Source of the DNA: Sediminicola sp. YIK13 | Lineage (GTDB): Bacteria; Bacteroidota; Bacteroidia; Flavobacteriales; Flavobacteriaceae | NCBI RefSeq assembly: GCF_001430825.1 | Contig: NZ_CP010535.1 | Location: 283,501 to 347,500 of the forward strand | Direction of reading: 5' to 3' | Length of the DNA: 64,000 bases | Shown: piece after piece, positions 44,807-53,359 of the stretch | Position numbering within the stretch: position 1 is the stretch's first letter | How the letters are laid out: every line of letters starts with the position of its first letter | Position numbers and translations under genes: made by a program | Notes under the pieces: generated by a model | Told to the model about the DNA's origin: nothing | Databases searched by the model: none | Seen by the model: only the letters and a program-made list of their open reading frames with translations

Positions 44807-45164
44807 CTTTATAATCGTCTATATCCCTTCGGTCTTTTTTTGTTGGCCTGCCGGTTCCCTTTTTGCGATAATAGCCCTTGGAATATTTTAATAGTTCGTT
44901 TTGGGCGAAGGCTTCTTTCGGGGTAGTGTCTACCCTGTAGATATCCACTAGCTTGGCGCCAACGCGACTTGGAGGGATGTCCAGAACGGTAAACTCGTAA
45001 TTGATCTGATCTTTGCGGACTACAATTTTATCTGTCACATACACCTCTCTAGAAGGTTTTACGGCTTGTCCGTTTATTTTGATGTGACCTTTCTTGCAAG
45101 CCTCTGTAGCGATGTTTCTGGTTTTGAAATACCGAACACTCCAAAGGAATTTATCTATGCGCAT
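44793..45164 (-). CDS. S4 domain RNA-binding protein (Hsp15-like)
   Basis: 123 residues. An S4 RNA-binding fold (MRIDKFLWSVRYFKTRNIAT, then ACKKGHIKINGQAVKPSREV) is followed by a basic, lysine-rich tail (KGYYRKKGTGRPTKKDRRD). This is the Hsp15 (HslR) type, which recycles stalled 50S subunits carrying a nascent chain. It is the first gene of the three-gene operon. Function inferred from the family. Confidence 0.88.
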   Translation of the reverse strand: MRIDKFLWSVRYFKTRNIATEACKKGHIKINGQAVKPSREVYVTDKIVVRKDQINYEFTVLDIPPSRVGAKLVDIYRVDTTPKEAFAQNELLKYSKGYYRKKGTGRPTKKDRRDIDDYKDETD

Positions 45165-45242
45165 AAACTATTGAAATTCTTTATTGATGACTTCCACAAA
45201 AATAAGGGAAAATTGTATCTTGCGGACCTTAAAAAGAGATTC

Positions 45243-46190
45243 ATGAGAGTAAACAGAATATTTTTACTGTTTTTATTGATAGGAATGGTATGGTCATGTA
45301 AAAAAGATGACGGACCAGGTTTTGAAACCATTCCACCAAGGGCTTTGGATGAGGTGGTTTTGGAGAATGATGCTGCCATAAAGGAATTTTTGGAGACCCA
45401 TTTTTATAATTATGAGGAGTTTGCCAATCCTACGGCAGAATTTGATTTTAAAATTAAAATAGATACCATCTCAGGGGATAACGCAGGAAAGACGCCTTTA
45501 ATGCAGCAGGTACAATCGGAAAAGGTGGTCGTGACCAACGACGATCTTGGGCTTGAGAATGAACAAAGTGTAGAACATACCTACTATTATTTGATCGCTA
45601 GGGAGGGAGAAGGTGAAAGGCCTACCGTTGCAGATTCCACCTTTTTGAAATACGAAGGCTCCTTACTTGATGGAACCGTTTTTGATGGGAATACAAACTA
45701 TTCCTGGCAGTATCTTCCATTTTTCCTTAGAGGGTATTCTAAAGGGGTGAGCAAATTAAGGGCAGGTAACAATATTGTCGTTAATGATGATGGTACTTCG
45801 AAAATTACAAACAGTGGAATTGGGTTGGTGATAATGCCTTCTGGGCTTGCTTATTTTAATCAAATACAGGGTGCTATCGCACAGTATTCTCCACTTATAT
45901 TCAAATTGGATGCTGGGCTAGTGGTGACTAATACAGATTATGATAATGATGGGATTCCGTCTTTTATGGAAGATCTTAATGGGGATGGGAATTTAACCAA
46001 CGACAATACAGACAGAGAGGCCGAGGTAAAGGCTAGAACGGGTCTGATTCCAAATCATTTGGATGCCGATGATGATGGTGATGGAACCCTTACCAGAGAT
46101 GAAATCATAATTGATGCCAATGGGAATATTACTTTCCCCGATACCGATGGGGATGGTGTTCCTGATTACTTGGATAAGGATTCCAAATAA
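45243..46190 (+). CDS. FKBP-type peptidyl-prolyl isomerase lipoprotein with Ca-binding repeats
   Basis: 315 residues from MRVNRIFLLFLLIGMVWSC, a lipoprotein signal (cysteine 19). After a helical region comes an FKBP domain (VEHTYYYLIAREGEG, LKYEGSLLDGTVFDGNTN, and GLVIMPSGLAYF) and then acidic Ca-binding loops (DYDNDGIPSFMEDLNGDGNL and DADDDGDGTLTRDE, DTDGDGVPDYLD) of the thrombospondin type 3 or dockerin-like sort. It should help fold exported proteins and bind calcium. The upstream part of the long frame overlaps the S4 gene, so the ATG at 45243 is the start. A terminator follows. Confidence 0.85.
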   Translation: MRVNRIFLLFLLIGMVWSCKKDDGPGFETIPPRALDEVVLENDAAIKEFLETHFYNYEEFANPTAEFDFKIKIDTISGDNAGKTPLMQQVQSEKVVVTNDDLGLENEQSVEHTYYYLIAREGEGERPTVADSTFLKYEGSLLDGTVFDGNTNYSWQYLPFFLRGYSKGVSKLRAGNNIVVNDDGTSKITNSGIGLVIMPSGLAYFNQIQGAIAQYSPLIFKLDAGLVVTNTDYDNDGIPSFMEDLNGDGNLTNDNTDREAEVKARTGLIPNHLDADDDGDGTLTRDEIIIDANGNITFPDTDGDGVPDYLDKDSK

Positions 46191-46210
46191 AGTTGTAAAA
46201 TACATTCCAT

Positions 46211-46244
46211 AAAAAAAGCCCGCTACACGTAGCGGGCTTTTTTT
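46211..46244. terminator. bidirectional terminator
   Basis: AAAGCCCGCTAC and GTAGCGGGCTTT pair around AC with A and T runs on each side, between the FKBP gene (plus) and the outer-membrane gene (minus). Confidence 0.85.
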
Positions 46245-46263
46245 ATATGGTTTATAAGTTCGA

Positions 46264-46842
46264 TTACATCTTAAGGGACAAACTCAAGATAAGTTGATCT
46301 GGTCTTGTATCTATTCTATCATTAAATCTTTCAGCCGAAAGAACAGTTACCTCATTTTCACTAAATCCTCTTTCATACCTTAGATCCACTCCAAATTTTC
46401 CAAGGCTCAAGCCGGCACCGATATTTATACCTACGGTAACGTCATTTTCAACATCGCCAATGGCAACCCCATCAAAATCGGTATCCAAAATGTACTGAAG
46501 TGCTGGTCCTGCAAAAACATTCAAAGGCCCAACAACCTTTACTCCAATAAGTAATGGAGCATCTAATTTGCTCATGTCTAGACTGTTGTTGTCATAATCG
46601 GACTTGGTTTTGGTGTAGACCAACTCGGGTCTGAAATATACTCTATCTCCAATCTTGCCAAAGATTCCTAAATGATAACCTACATTTTTGTCCGGATTCT
46701 CATAGGCGTCTGCCGTGGAATCAAAATAATCTCCGTTACCAGCGTAGTTAAGACCTCCTTTGATACCAAATCCTGGTCCATTTTGAGCAAATGCCACAGC
46801 TCCAATACATGCAAAAACTGCTACTAAAAAAGTTTTTTTCAT
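46264..46842 (-). CDS. outer membrane beta-barrel protein
   Basis: 192 residues with a signal peptide (MKKTFLVAVFACIGAVAFAQ) and alternating strands ending in a terminal LILSLSLKM, as in OmpX/porin-like barrels (DUF family PorT-like). GFGIKGGLNYAGNG and GLNVFAG-like blocks are typical. It is probably a small eight-strand barrel. Transcribed alone. Confidence 0.8.
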   Translation of the reverse strand: MKKTFLVAVFACIGAVAFAQNGPGFGIKGGLNYAGNGDYFDSTADAYENPDKNVGYHLGIFGKIGDRVYFRPELVYTKTKSDYDNNSLDMSKLDAPLLIGVKVVGPLNVFAGPALQYILDTDFDGVAIGDVENDVTVGINIGAGLSLGKFGVDLRYERGFSENEVTVLSAERFNDRIDTRPDQLILSLSLKM

Positions 46843-46948
46843 AAGTGTTCTTTTAAATTAGAAAACGTTGTGCAAGTAAGGCACAACTTTGTTAATTGAT
46901 TAACTTAAAAAGAATTAATCTTGACACGAAAAGGTGAGGTTGTGGCAC

Positions 46949-47003
46949 AAAAAAACCGCTAAAATATTCCACTATTTCTAGTGGGAAGTTTTAGCAGTTT
47001 ATT
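46949..47003 (-). terminator. terminator after the transketolase pair
   Basis: A nested hairpin: CCGCTAAAA with TTTTAGCAG outside and CCACT with AGTGG inside, with an A run before and T-rich flank after. On the minus strand it lies about 60 bases past the transketolase stop. Confidence 0.6.
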
Positions 47004-47062
47004 TGAGTTCTGTACCACAGTTTTCTATGTTTAGAATCCTCATTCCCCTTTTAGGGATTTGA

Positions 47063-48016
47063 TTATTTTCTTTTTAACACAGACACAACGGCTTTTTCTA
47101 TTGCTTTATTGTTCAACCCGTATTTTTCCATTAACTCTTCTGGGGTTCCACTCTCACCAAAGGTATCCTTGGTAGCTACAAATTCCTGTGGTGCCGGATG
47201 GTTCAAGGTTAAGGTCCTAGCGACACTCTCTCCCAATCCGCCCAAGAAATTGTGTTCCTCACAGGTTACAACGCATCCTGTTTTCTTCACAGATTTTAAA
47301 ATGGCCTCTTCGTCCAAAGGTTTTATGGTGTGTATATTGATCACTTCTGCGGAGATCCCTTGGGCCTCCAATGCTTCTGCTGCAATTAGTGCTTCCCATA
47401 CCAAATGGCCTGTAGCGATAATGGTAACATCTGTTCCCTCGTTGAGCATTACTGCTTTTCCAATTTCAAATTTTTGGTCGGCCTGCGTAAAGTTCGCAAC
47501 TTTTGGTCTTCCGAACCTCAAATAAACAGGACCTTCATAATCAGCAATGGCTATGGTAGCTGCTTTTGTCTGATTGTAGTCACAGGGGTTGAGGACCACC
47601 ATGCCAGGAAGCATTTTCATAAGACCTATATCTTCCAATATTTGGTGGGTGGCACCGTCTTCACCAAGGGTCACCCCTGCGTGTGAGGCACATATTTTTA
47701 CATTTTTATCAGAATAGGCAATAGACTGTCTGATTTGATCATAAACCCTTCCGGTGGAAAAGTTGGCGAATGTACCTGTAAACGGTATTTTACCGCCTAT
47801 GGTCAATCCTGCAGCTATCCCCATCATATTGGCCTCGGCAATCCCAATTTGGAAAAAGCGCTCAGGATTCTCCTCTATGAATTTTTCCATTTTTAATGAA
47901 CCTACCAAATCCGCACAAAGTGCAACCACATTGGGATTTGATCTTCCCAATTCTGTCAACCCGGCTCCAAATCCGCTTCGTGTATCGTTTTTTCCTTGAT
48001 CTATATATTTTTTCAT
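47063..48016 (-). CDS. transketolase, C-terminal (pyrimidine/transketolase_C) subunit
   Basis: 317 residues holding the pyrimidine-binding and C-terminal domains: IGIAEANMMGIAAGLTIGGK, the DGATHQILEDIGLMKMLPGM loop and GHLVWEALIAAEALEAQGIS. Together with the next gene it forms a complete transketolase split in two, a common form in Bacteroidota and Archaea. It moves two-carbon units between sugar phosphates using thiamine diphosphate. It starts 61 bases after the N-terminal subunit. Confidence 0.93.
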   Translation of the reverse strand: MKKYIDQGKNDTRSGFGAGLTELGRSNPNVVALCADLVGSLKMEKFIEENPERFFQIGIAEANMMGIAAGLTIGGKIPFTGTFANFSTGRVYDQIRQSIAYSDKNVKICASHAGVTLGEDGATHQILEDIGLMKMLPGMVVLNPCDYNQTKAATIAIADYEGPVYLRFGRPKVANFTQADQKFEIGKAVMLNEGTDVTIIATGHLVWEALIAAEALEAQGISAEVINIHTIKPLDEEAILKSVKKTGCVVTCEEHNFLGGLGESVARTLTLNHPAPQEFVATKDTFGESGTPEELMEKYGLNNKAIEKAVVSVLKRK

Positions 48017-48077
48017 TTCTATATTTCTTTAGTGTAATGCCCTAAGGACACTGGTTTGTATAAGGGTTTGGATAAGA

Positions 48078-48923
48078 TTAGTAGTCACCTAGCGTTTCGG
48101 GGTTTTGGGCCAAGGCAGTTGCCAACTGCTCATCATTTGGTGCCTTTCCGTGCCAAGCATGGGTATACATCATAAAGTCTACCCCATGTCCCATAATGGT
48201 ATGTAAAAGAATACAGACCGGTTTTCCTTTGCCAGTTCTGTTTTTGGCTTCTTTTAAACCTTTGATGATAGCTTCCAGGTTATTCCCTTCTTTCACTTCC
48301 AATACATCCCATCCAAAGGCTTCAAACTTTTTCTTTAGGTCACCCATGGGCATCACATCGTCTGTCGCCCCATCAATTTGCTGGCCATTGTAATCAATGG
48401 TCGCTATGATATTATCCACCTTTTTACCGGCAGCATACATTATTGCTTCCCAGTTTTGACCTTCCTGTAATTCCCCATCACCGTGAAGGGTATATACTAA
48501 TTTGGAATCCTTGTTCAGCTTTTTAGCTTGTGCGGCACCTAGGGCAACGGACATTCCCTGGCCCAATGAACCAGAAGCTATCCTTACTCCAGGAAGCCCC
48601 TCATGAGTAGTTGGGTGTCCCTGCAAACGGGAATTTATCAATCTGAAAGTATTCAATTCTTCAACGGGAAAAAATCCTTTTCGTGCCAAAACACTGTAGT
48701 ACACAGGAGAGATATGTCCATTGGATAAAAAGAAAAGATCTTCCCCAATACCATTCATGTCAAATCCTGGTTTAAGCTCCATAACTTCATTGTACAAGGC
48801 CACCAAAAATTCTGTGCAGCCCAAAGAGCCTCCAGGGTGTCCTGAGTTAACCTTATGTACCATCCGTACAATGTCCCTACGTGTTTGTATCGTAATATCC
48901 TGTAATTCTTTTGTTGTTGGCAT
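48078..48923 (-). CDS. transketolase, N-terminal (thiamine diphosphate) subunit
   Basis: 281 residues with the ThDP-binding fold: VHKVNSGHPGGSLGCTEFLV, the SGSLGQGMSVALGAAQAKKL block and the metal-binding motif GDGELQEGQNWEAIMYAAGK. It pairs with the subunit at 47063. A good consensus promoter lies 20 bases upstream. Confidence 0.93.
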   Translation of the reverse strand: MPTTKELQDITIQTRRDIVRMVHKVNSGHPGGSLGCTEFLVALYNEVMELKPGFDMNGIGEDLFFLSNGHISPVYYSVLARKGFFPVEELNTFRLINSRLQGHPTTHEGLPGVRIASGSLGQGMSVALGAAQAKKLNKDSKLVYTLHGDGELQEGQNWEAIMYAAGKKVDNIIATIDYNGQQIDGATDDVMPMGDLKKKFEAFGWDVLEVKEGNNLEAIIKGLKEAKNRTGKGKPVCILLHTIMGHGVDFMMYTHAWHGKAPNDEQLATALAQNPETLGDY

Positions 48924-48946
48924 TTCTTATCTTATTTTATAGTTCC

Positions 48947-48977
48947 CAAAAGTAAACGGTATCTTTTGGGTATACAA
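48947..48977 (-). promoter_or_regulatory. consensus promoter of the transketolase operon
   Basis: On the minus strand TTG at 48977-48975, 20 bases, then TACTTTTG (plus CAAAAGTA, 48947-48954). This fits the Bacteroidota TTG-N19/20-TANNTTTG pattern. Transcription should start about 20 bases before the ATG. Confidence 0.7.
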
Positions 48978-49060
48978 GTATGATTTGTTATATTTTGTTA
49001 ACCATCAGGACAGTGGGTCAACTTTATTTTTTTGTTAAGGACATTTGAGGCTTAGTTGAT

Positions 49061-49068
49061 TATATTTG
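49061..49068 (+). promoter_or_regulatory. -7 element of the tgt promoter
   Basis: TATATTTG fits TANNTTTG. No good -33 TTG is at the right distance. It lies upstream of the proposed TTG start at 49086 and inside the longer frame, so it supports the later start. Confidence 0.5.
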
Positions 49069-49085
49069 CCGTCTTAAACAGAGAT

Positions 49086-50216
49086 TTGGAATTTACATTA
49101 TTACATACAGACCCCAACAGTAAAGCACGTGCCGGTAAAATGGTAACGGATCACGGTACAATTGAAACCCCAATTTTTATGCCTGTAGGTACGGTGGCCT
49201 CGGTAAAAGGGGTGCACCAAAGAGAATTAAAAGAGGATATTAATCCCGATATCATCCTTGGAAATACCTATCATCTATATTTAAGACCCAAAACAAGGAT
49301 TTTGGAAGAAGCCGGGGGCTTGCACAAATTTATGAACTGGGACAGGAATATTTTAACCGATAGCGGGGGCTACCAGGTATATTCCCTTTCCGATAACCGC
49401 AAGATCAAGGAAGAAGGGGTAAAGTTTAAATCCCACATAGATGGTTCCTATCATGTGTTCACCCCAGAAAATGTTATGGAAATACAGCGTACCATTGGTG
49501 CCGATATTATCATGGCTTTTGATGAGTGTACGCCATACCCTTGTGATTACAACTATGCAAAAAGGTCCATGCACATGACGCATAGGTGGTTGGAACGTTG
49601 TTTGACGCACTTGGAAAAAACACCTTTTAAATATGGGTACTCACAAGCATTTTTCCCTATAGTTCAAGGATCGACCTATAAGGACCTTAGGAGGCAATCA
49701 GCAGAATATATTGCTGGCGTTGGAGCAGTAGGAAATGCCATTGGAGGATTATCCGTTGGAGAACCTGCAGATGAAATGTACGCCATGACCGAGGTTGTTA
49801 CAGAAATTTTACCGGAGGATAAGCCTCGTTACCTCATGGGTGTGGGGACTCCTATCAATATTTTGGAGAATATAGCTCTGGGAATAGACATGTTCGATTG
49901 TGTTATGCCAACACGTAACGCCCGTAATGGGATGTTGTTTACGGCAAATGGTACCATCAATATAAAAAATAAAAAATGGGAAGATGATTTTTCCCCTTTG
50001 GACGAAATGGGAATCACCTTTGTCGATACAGAGTATACAAAGGCCTATTTAAGACATTTGTTCGCCGCCAATGAATATTTGGGCAAACAAATTGCAACAA
50101 TTCACAACCTAGGCTTTTATCTTTGGTTGACCCGTGAAGCGAGAAAGCATATTTTAGCTGGGGATTTTTACGAATGGAAAAATATAATGGTAAAACAAAT
50201 GGATAAGAGGCTGTAA
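49086..50216 (+). CDS. tgt: tRNA-guanine transglycosylase (queuosine)
   Basis: 376 residues of the TGT family: DSGGYQVYSLSDNRKIKEEG, AFDECTPYP, GGLSVGEPADEMY, YLMGVGTPINILENIALGID, and the catalytic MPTRNARNGMLF. It swaps guanine 34 for preQ1 in tRNAs for Asp, Asn, His and Tyr. The start is probably TTG at 49086 (giving LEFTLLHTDPNSKARAG), because the ATG-less extension begins inside the promoter. Where the E. coli enzyme has zinc cysteines (CxCxxC), this protein has DEMGITFVDTEYTKAY. It overlaps the next gene by one base. Confidence 0.92.
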   Translation: MEFTLLHTDPNSKARAGKMVTDHGTIETPIFMPVGTVASVKGVHQRELKEDINPDIILGNTYHLYLRPKTRILEEAGGLHKFMNWDRNILTDSGGYQVYSLSDNRKIKEEGVKFKSHIDGSYHVFTPENVMEIQRTIGADIIMAFDECTPYPCDYNYAKRSMHMTHRWLERCLTHLEKTPFKYGYSQAFFPIVQGSTYKDLRRQSAEYIAGVGAVGNAIGGLSVGEPADEMYAMTEVVTEILPEDKPRYLMGVGTPINILENIALGIDMFDCVMPTRNARNGMLFTANGTINIKNKKWEDDFSPLDEMGITFVDTEYTKAYLRHLFAANEYLGKQIATIHNLGFYLWLTREARKHILAGDFYEWKNIMVKQMDKRL

Positions 50217-51298
50217 TGTTGACCATCTTAGATAAATACATATTAAAACGTTATCTGGCTACCTTTACAGTGATGCTGATGCTTTTTATTCCTATTGGGA
50301 TCATGGCCAACCTTGCGGAGCAGATAGGGAAAATGATAGACAATGAAGCACCCTTGAACGAGATCGCTTATTACTATCTAAACTTTACCATCTATATAGG
50401 CAGCTTGCTGTTTCCCATCTTTTTGTTTTTATCCGTAATCTTCTTTACTTCAAAACTGGCCAATAACACGGAAATTGTGGCTATTCTTAGTTCCGGGGTT
50501 TCCTATGGTAGGTTCTTAAGGCCTTATTTTATTGGAGCCTCTATTATAGCCATTATTATGTTTGTTATGGGGATGTTCATTGTGCCCAATGCCAGTAAGG
50601 GATTCAATGAGTTTAAATACAAATACCTAAAAAAAGGCAAACAGGACAGGGTCACGAGCAATATTTTCAACCAATTGAATGAAAATGATTTTATCTATGT
50701 GAGCAGCTTTGACCCGGCCCGGCAACGTGGTTATAATTTTACCTTGGAACATTTTAATGATAAGGACCAGTTAGAATATAAAATATCGGCAGGGAATATC
50801 AGATGGAAAGAAAAAGATAGTGTCTATGAGTTGACCTCATACATAAAAAGAACGCTGGTGGATAACAAGGAAGTGGTGGAGGCCAAACGTAAACTGGATA
50901 CCATTTTTAATTTTCAGATAGATGACCTGACCCCGGTTTCCTATATAGCGGAGACCAAAAATTTATTTGAACTTAATAGTTTTATTGAGGCACAACGTAA
51001 AAAAGGGGCCTCCAATATCAATAGTTATCTATTGGTAAAGTATCGAAGATGGGCATTGCCTGTCACTGCATTTATACTGACGATTATCGCCGTTGCGGTG
51101 TCAGCAGCAAAACGCAGGGGCGGCATGGGTGTGAACCTCGCTTTCGGGATAGGGGTGGCCTTTATCTATATCTTTTTTGATAAGGTTTTTGGAACCTTGG
51201 CCGAACAATCTGGATTTTCTCCAATGTTGGCAGTCGTTTTGCCCAATGTTGCCTTTGGGATTGTAGGATTTTATCTGTTGCAGAATGCCAAACGATAA
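50216..51298 (+). CDS. LptF/LptG family permease
   Basis: 360 residues with six membrane helices in two groups of three around a large periplasmic beta-domain (residues about 125-275), the layout of the YjgP/YjgQ lipopolysaccharide permease family. With LptB and LptC it lifts LPS from the inner membrane. ILDKYILKRYLATFTVMLML is a typical start. It overlaps tgt by one base and the EamA gene by 14 bases. Whether it is LptF or LptG is not decided. Confidence 0.88.
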   Translation: MLTILDKYILKRYLATFTVMLMLFIPIGIMANLAEQIGKMIDNEAPLNEIAYYYLNFTIYIGSLLFPIFLFLSVIFFTSKLANNTEIVAILSSGVSYGRFLRPYFIGASIIAIIMFVMGMFIVPNASKGFNEFKYKYLKKGKQDRVTSNIFNQLNENDFIYVSSFDPARQRGYNFTLEHFNDKDQLEYKISAGNIRWKEKDSVYELTSYIKRTLVDNKEVVEAKRKLDTIFNFQIDDLTPVSYIAETKNLFELNSFIEAQRKKGASNINSYLLVKYRRWALPVTAFILTIIAVAVSAAKRRGGMGVNLAFGIGVAFIYIFFDKVFGTLAEQSGFSPMLAVVLPNVAFGIVGFYLLQNAKR

Positions 51299-52181
51299 AC
51301 TCAAGAATTACCTCCATCTTCATCTTATTGTTTTTATCTGGGGATTCACTGCCGTACTTGGCAAGCTGATAACGGTTGATGCCTTGCCATTGGTTTGGTA
51401 CCGCATGTTCATGGCTTCCGGATTAATTTTTTTCTATATCGCCTACAAAAAGTTTTCACTTCGGGTGTCCAAAAAGACCTTGCTCATTTTAATTATTGCG
51501 GGGGTGGTCATCACCTTGCATTGGATTACTTTTTTTAAGGCGATTAAAGTATCCAATGTTTCAGTGGCACTTGCCACCATGTCCACCGGAGCCTTTTTTA
51601 CGGCATTATTGGAACCAATTTGGTATGGTAGAAAAATAGTCTGGTACGAGATCCTCTTTGGGCTAATTGTAATGCTGGGTCTCTACCTTATTTTCAATGT
51701 AGAGTCAACGTATGTGGAGGGGATTGTTCTGGCCCTTATATCGGCCCTATTGTCGGCCACTTTTTCCCTGATTAATGGGAAACTGATTCAAACGGAAAAG
51801 CCATCGGTCATTTCCATATACGAAATGGCAAGTGGGGTGGTATTCTTGTCTATTTATTTTTTTTTTAGTGGAAGCTTTACGACAGACTTCTTTCAGCTTT
51901 CCTCCGATGATTGGGTGTATATTTTTATTTTGGCGTCCATATGTACGGCCTATGCCTTTATAGCTTCGGTAAAGGTGATGAAGTATATTACTCCATATAC
52001 CGTCATGTTGACTATTAATTTAGAGCCCGTTTATGGTATTTTCTTGGCTTTTATTATCTTAGGGGAAAGTGAGAAAATGGATCCCATGTTTTATATTGGG
52101 GCCCTGGTGATTCTTTCCACGGTAATTGCCAATGGTATTCTAAAAAATTGGACAAGGTTAAAAAGTAAAAGAGTTCGCTAA
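51285..52181 (+). CDS. EamA family (DMT) transporter
   Basis: 298 residues with ten membrane helices in two EamA repeats: LHLIVFIWGFTAVLGK in the first and PYTVMLTINLEPVYGIFLAF ILGE in the second. These proteins export amino acids, nucleotides or other metabolites; the substrate is unknown. It overlaps the preceding gene by 14 bases and sits in the tgt-lpt-eamA-accA-dnaB run typical of the family. Confidence 0.87.
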   Translation: MPNDKLKNYLHLHLIVFIWGFTAVLGKLITVDALPLVWYRMFMASGLIFFYIAYKKFSLRVSKKTLLILIIAGVVITLHWITFFKAIKVSNVSVALATMSTGAFFTALLEPIWYGRKIVWYEILFGLIVMLGLYLIFNVESTYVEGIVLALISALLSATFSLINGKLIQTEKPSVISIYEMASGVVFLSIYFFFSGSFTTDFFQLSSDDWVYIFILASICTAYAFIASVKVMKYITPYTVMLTINLEPVYGIFLAFIILGESEKMDPMFYIGALVILSTVIANGILKNWTRLKSKRVR

Positions 52182-52199
52182 GGTTCTCCTTTAAAGTTT

Positions 52200-52207
52200 T
52201 ATATTTG
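52200..52207 (+). promoter_or_regulatory. -7 element of the accA promoter
   Basis: TATATTTG matches TANNTTTG, about 35 bases upstream of the ATG at 52237. A TTC rather than TTG occurs at the expected -33 place, so the promoter is moderate. Confidence 0.5.
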
Positions 52208-52236
52208 TCTGCTTTTATAATTTAAACTGTAGTTTC

Positions 52237-53190
52237 ATGGAGTATTTGGATTTTGAACTTCCGATCAAAGAACTTGAAGAACAATTAGATAAGTGCATGG
52301 TTATTGGAAAGGAGAGCGACGTTGACGTAACGGAGACCTGCAAGCAAATAGAGAAAAAGCTTTCCGAAACCCGAAAAGAAATCTACAAAAACCTTACAGC
52401 TTGGCAAAGGGTGCAACTTTCGAGACACCCAAATAGGCCATATACCTTGGATTATATCAATGCTATCTGTGGCGATACCTGGTTGGAACTTCACGGTGAC
52501 AGAACCGTAAAGGATGATAAGGCCATGATAGGAGGATTGGGCAAAATTGGTGACCAAACGTATATGTTCATCGGTCAGCAAAAAGGCTACAATACCAAAA
52601 CAAGACAATATAGAAACTTTGGGATGGCCAATCCCGAAGGGTACAGAAAGGCTTTGCGCTTGATGAAGTCAGCAGAAAAATTTGGCGTACCTGTGGTATG
52701 TTTGATTGATACTCCAGGTGCATATCCCGGAATTGAAGCGGAAGAACGCGGACAAGGAGAGGCCATTGCAAGGAATATTTTGGAAATGACCAGATTGAAG
52801 GTGCCGATTATCGTATTGATTATTGGTGAAGGTGCTTCAGGTGGAGCTTTGGGGATAGGAGTAGGAGATAAAGTTTTGATGTTGGAGAATACGTGGTATT
52901 CTGTAATTTCTCCTGAATCGTGCTCTTCCATTCTTTGGAGAAGTTGGGAATATAAAGAACAGGCAGCAGAATCATTGAAACTGACTTCTACTGACATGAA
53001 GAAGTTGAAGCTTATTGATGAGGTGGTCAAAGAGCCTGCTGGTGGGGCCCATGCCAATAGAGAAAAGACTTTTGAAATCGTAAAAAATAAAATTAGCTCA
53101 CATTATGAGGAGTTAAAAAAGTTATCACCAAAAGATTTGGTGAATGCCCGAATGGATAAATATGCCAACATGGGTGTCTTTAATGGCTAA
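52237..53190 (+). CDS. accA: acetyl-CoA carboxylase carboxyltransferase subunit alpha
   Basis: 317 residues of the AccA family: [58 protein letters not shown] and [14 protein letters not shown]. It transfers CO2 from biotin to acetyl-CoA in fatty acid synthesis, with AccD. A terminator follows, so it is a separate transcript from dnaB. Confidence 0.95.
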   Translation: MEYLDFELPIKELEEQLDKCMVIGKESDVDVTETCKQIEKKLSETRKEIYKNLTAWQRVQLSRHPNRPYTLDYINAICGDTWLELHGDRTVKDDKAMIGGLGKIGDQTYMFIGQQKGYNTKTRQYRNFGMANPEGYRKALRLMKSAEKFGVPVVCLIDTPGAYPGIEAEERGQGEAIARNILEMTRLKVPIIVLIIGEGASGGALGIGVGDKVLMLENTWYSVISPESCSSILWRSWEYKEQAAESLKLTSTDMKKLKLIDEVVKEPAGGAHANREKTFEIVKNKISSHYEELKKLSPKDLVNARMDKYANMGVFNG

Positions 53191-53216
53191 TAAGCTCATT
53201 TAAAAAACTTTCTTAA

Positions 53217-53247
53217 AATCTGGAGGATTCAAACTCCAGATTTTTTT
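53217..53247 (+). terminator. Rho-independent terminator after accA
   Basis: AATCTGGAG and CTCCAGATT pair around GATTCAAA, followed by seven T. It lies 27 bases past the accA stop. Confidence 0.85.
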
Positions 53248-53249
53248 GG

Positions 53250-53333
53250 TTATCAACACAATTTCGTAACTTATCAACACCCTTATTGTTAACTAATGGT
53301 GAACATCCTATGACCCTTATTATTGTTAACTAA
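53250..53333. promoter_or_regulatory. DnaA-box-like pair and repeated GTTAAC elements upstream of dnaB
   Basis: TTATCAACA occurs at 53250-53258 and 53271-53279 (21 bases apart, one base off the DnaA consensus TTATCCACA). TTATTGTTAACTAA occurs at 53283-53296 and 53320-53333 (37 bases apart). The TTG of the second copy may serve as a -33 element with TACTTTAG (53347-53354) as -7, so transcription would start at or next to the dnaB ATG. Confidence 0.45.
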
Positions 53334-53359
53334 AGGTTAAATAGTATACTTTAGCACCC

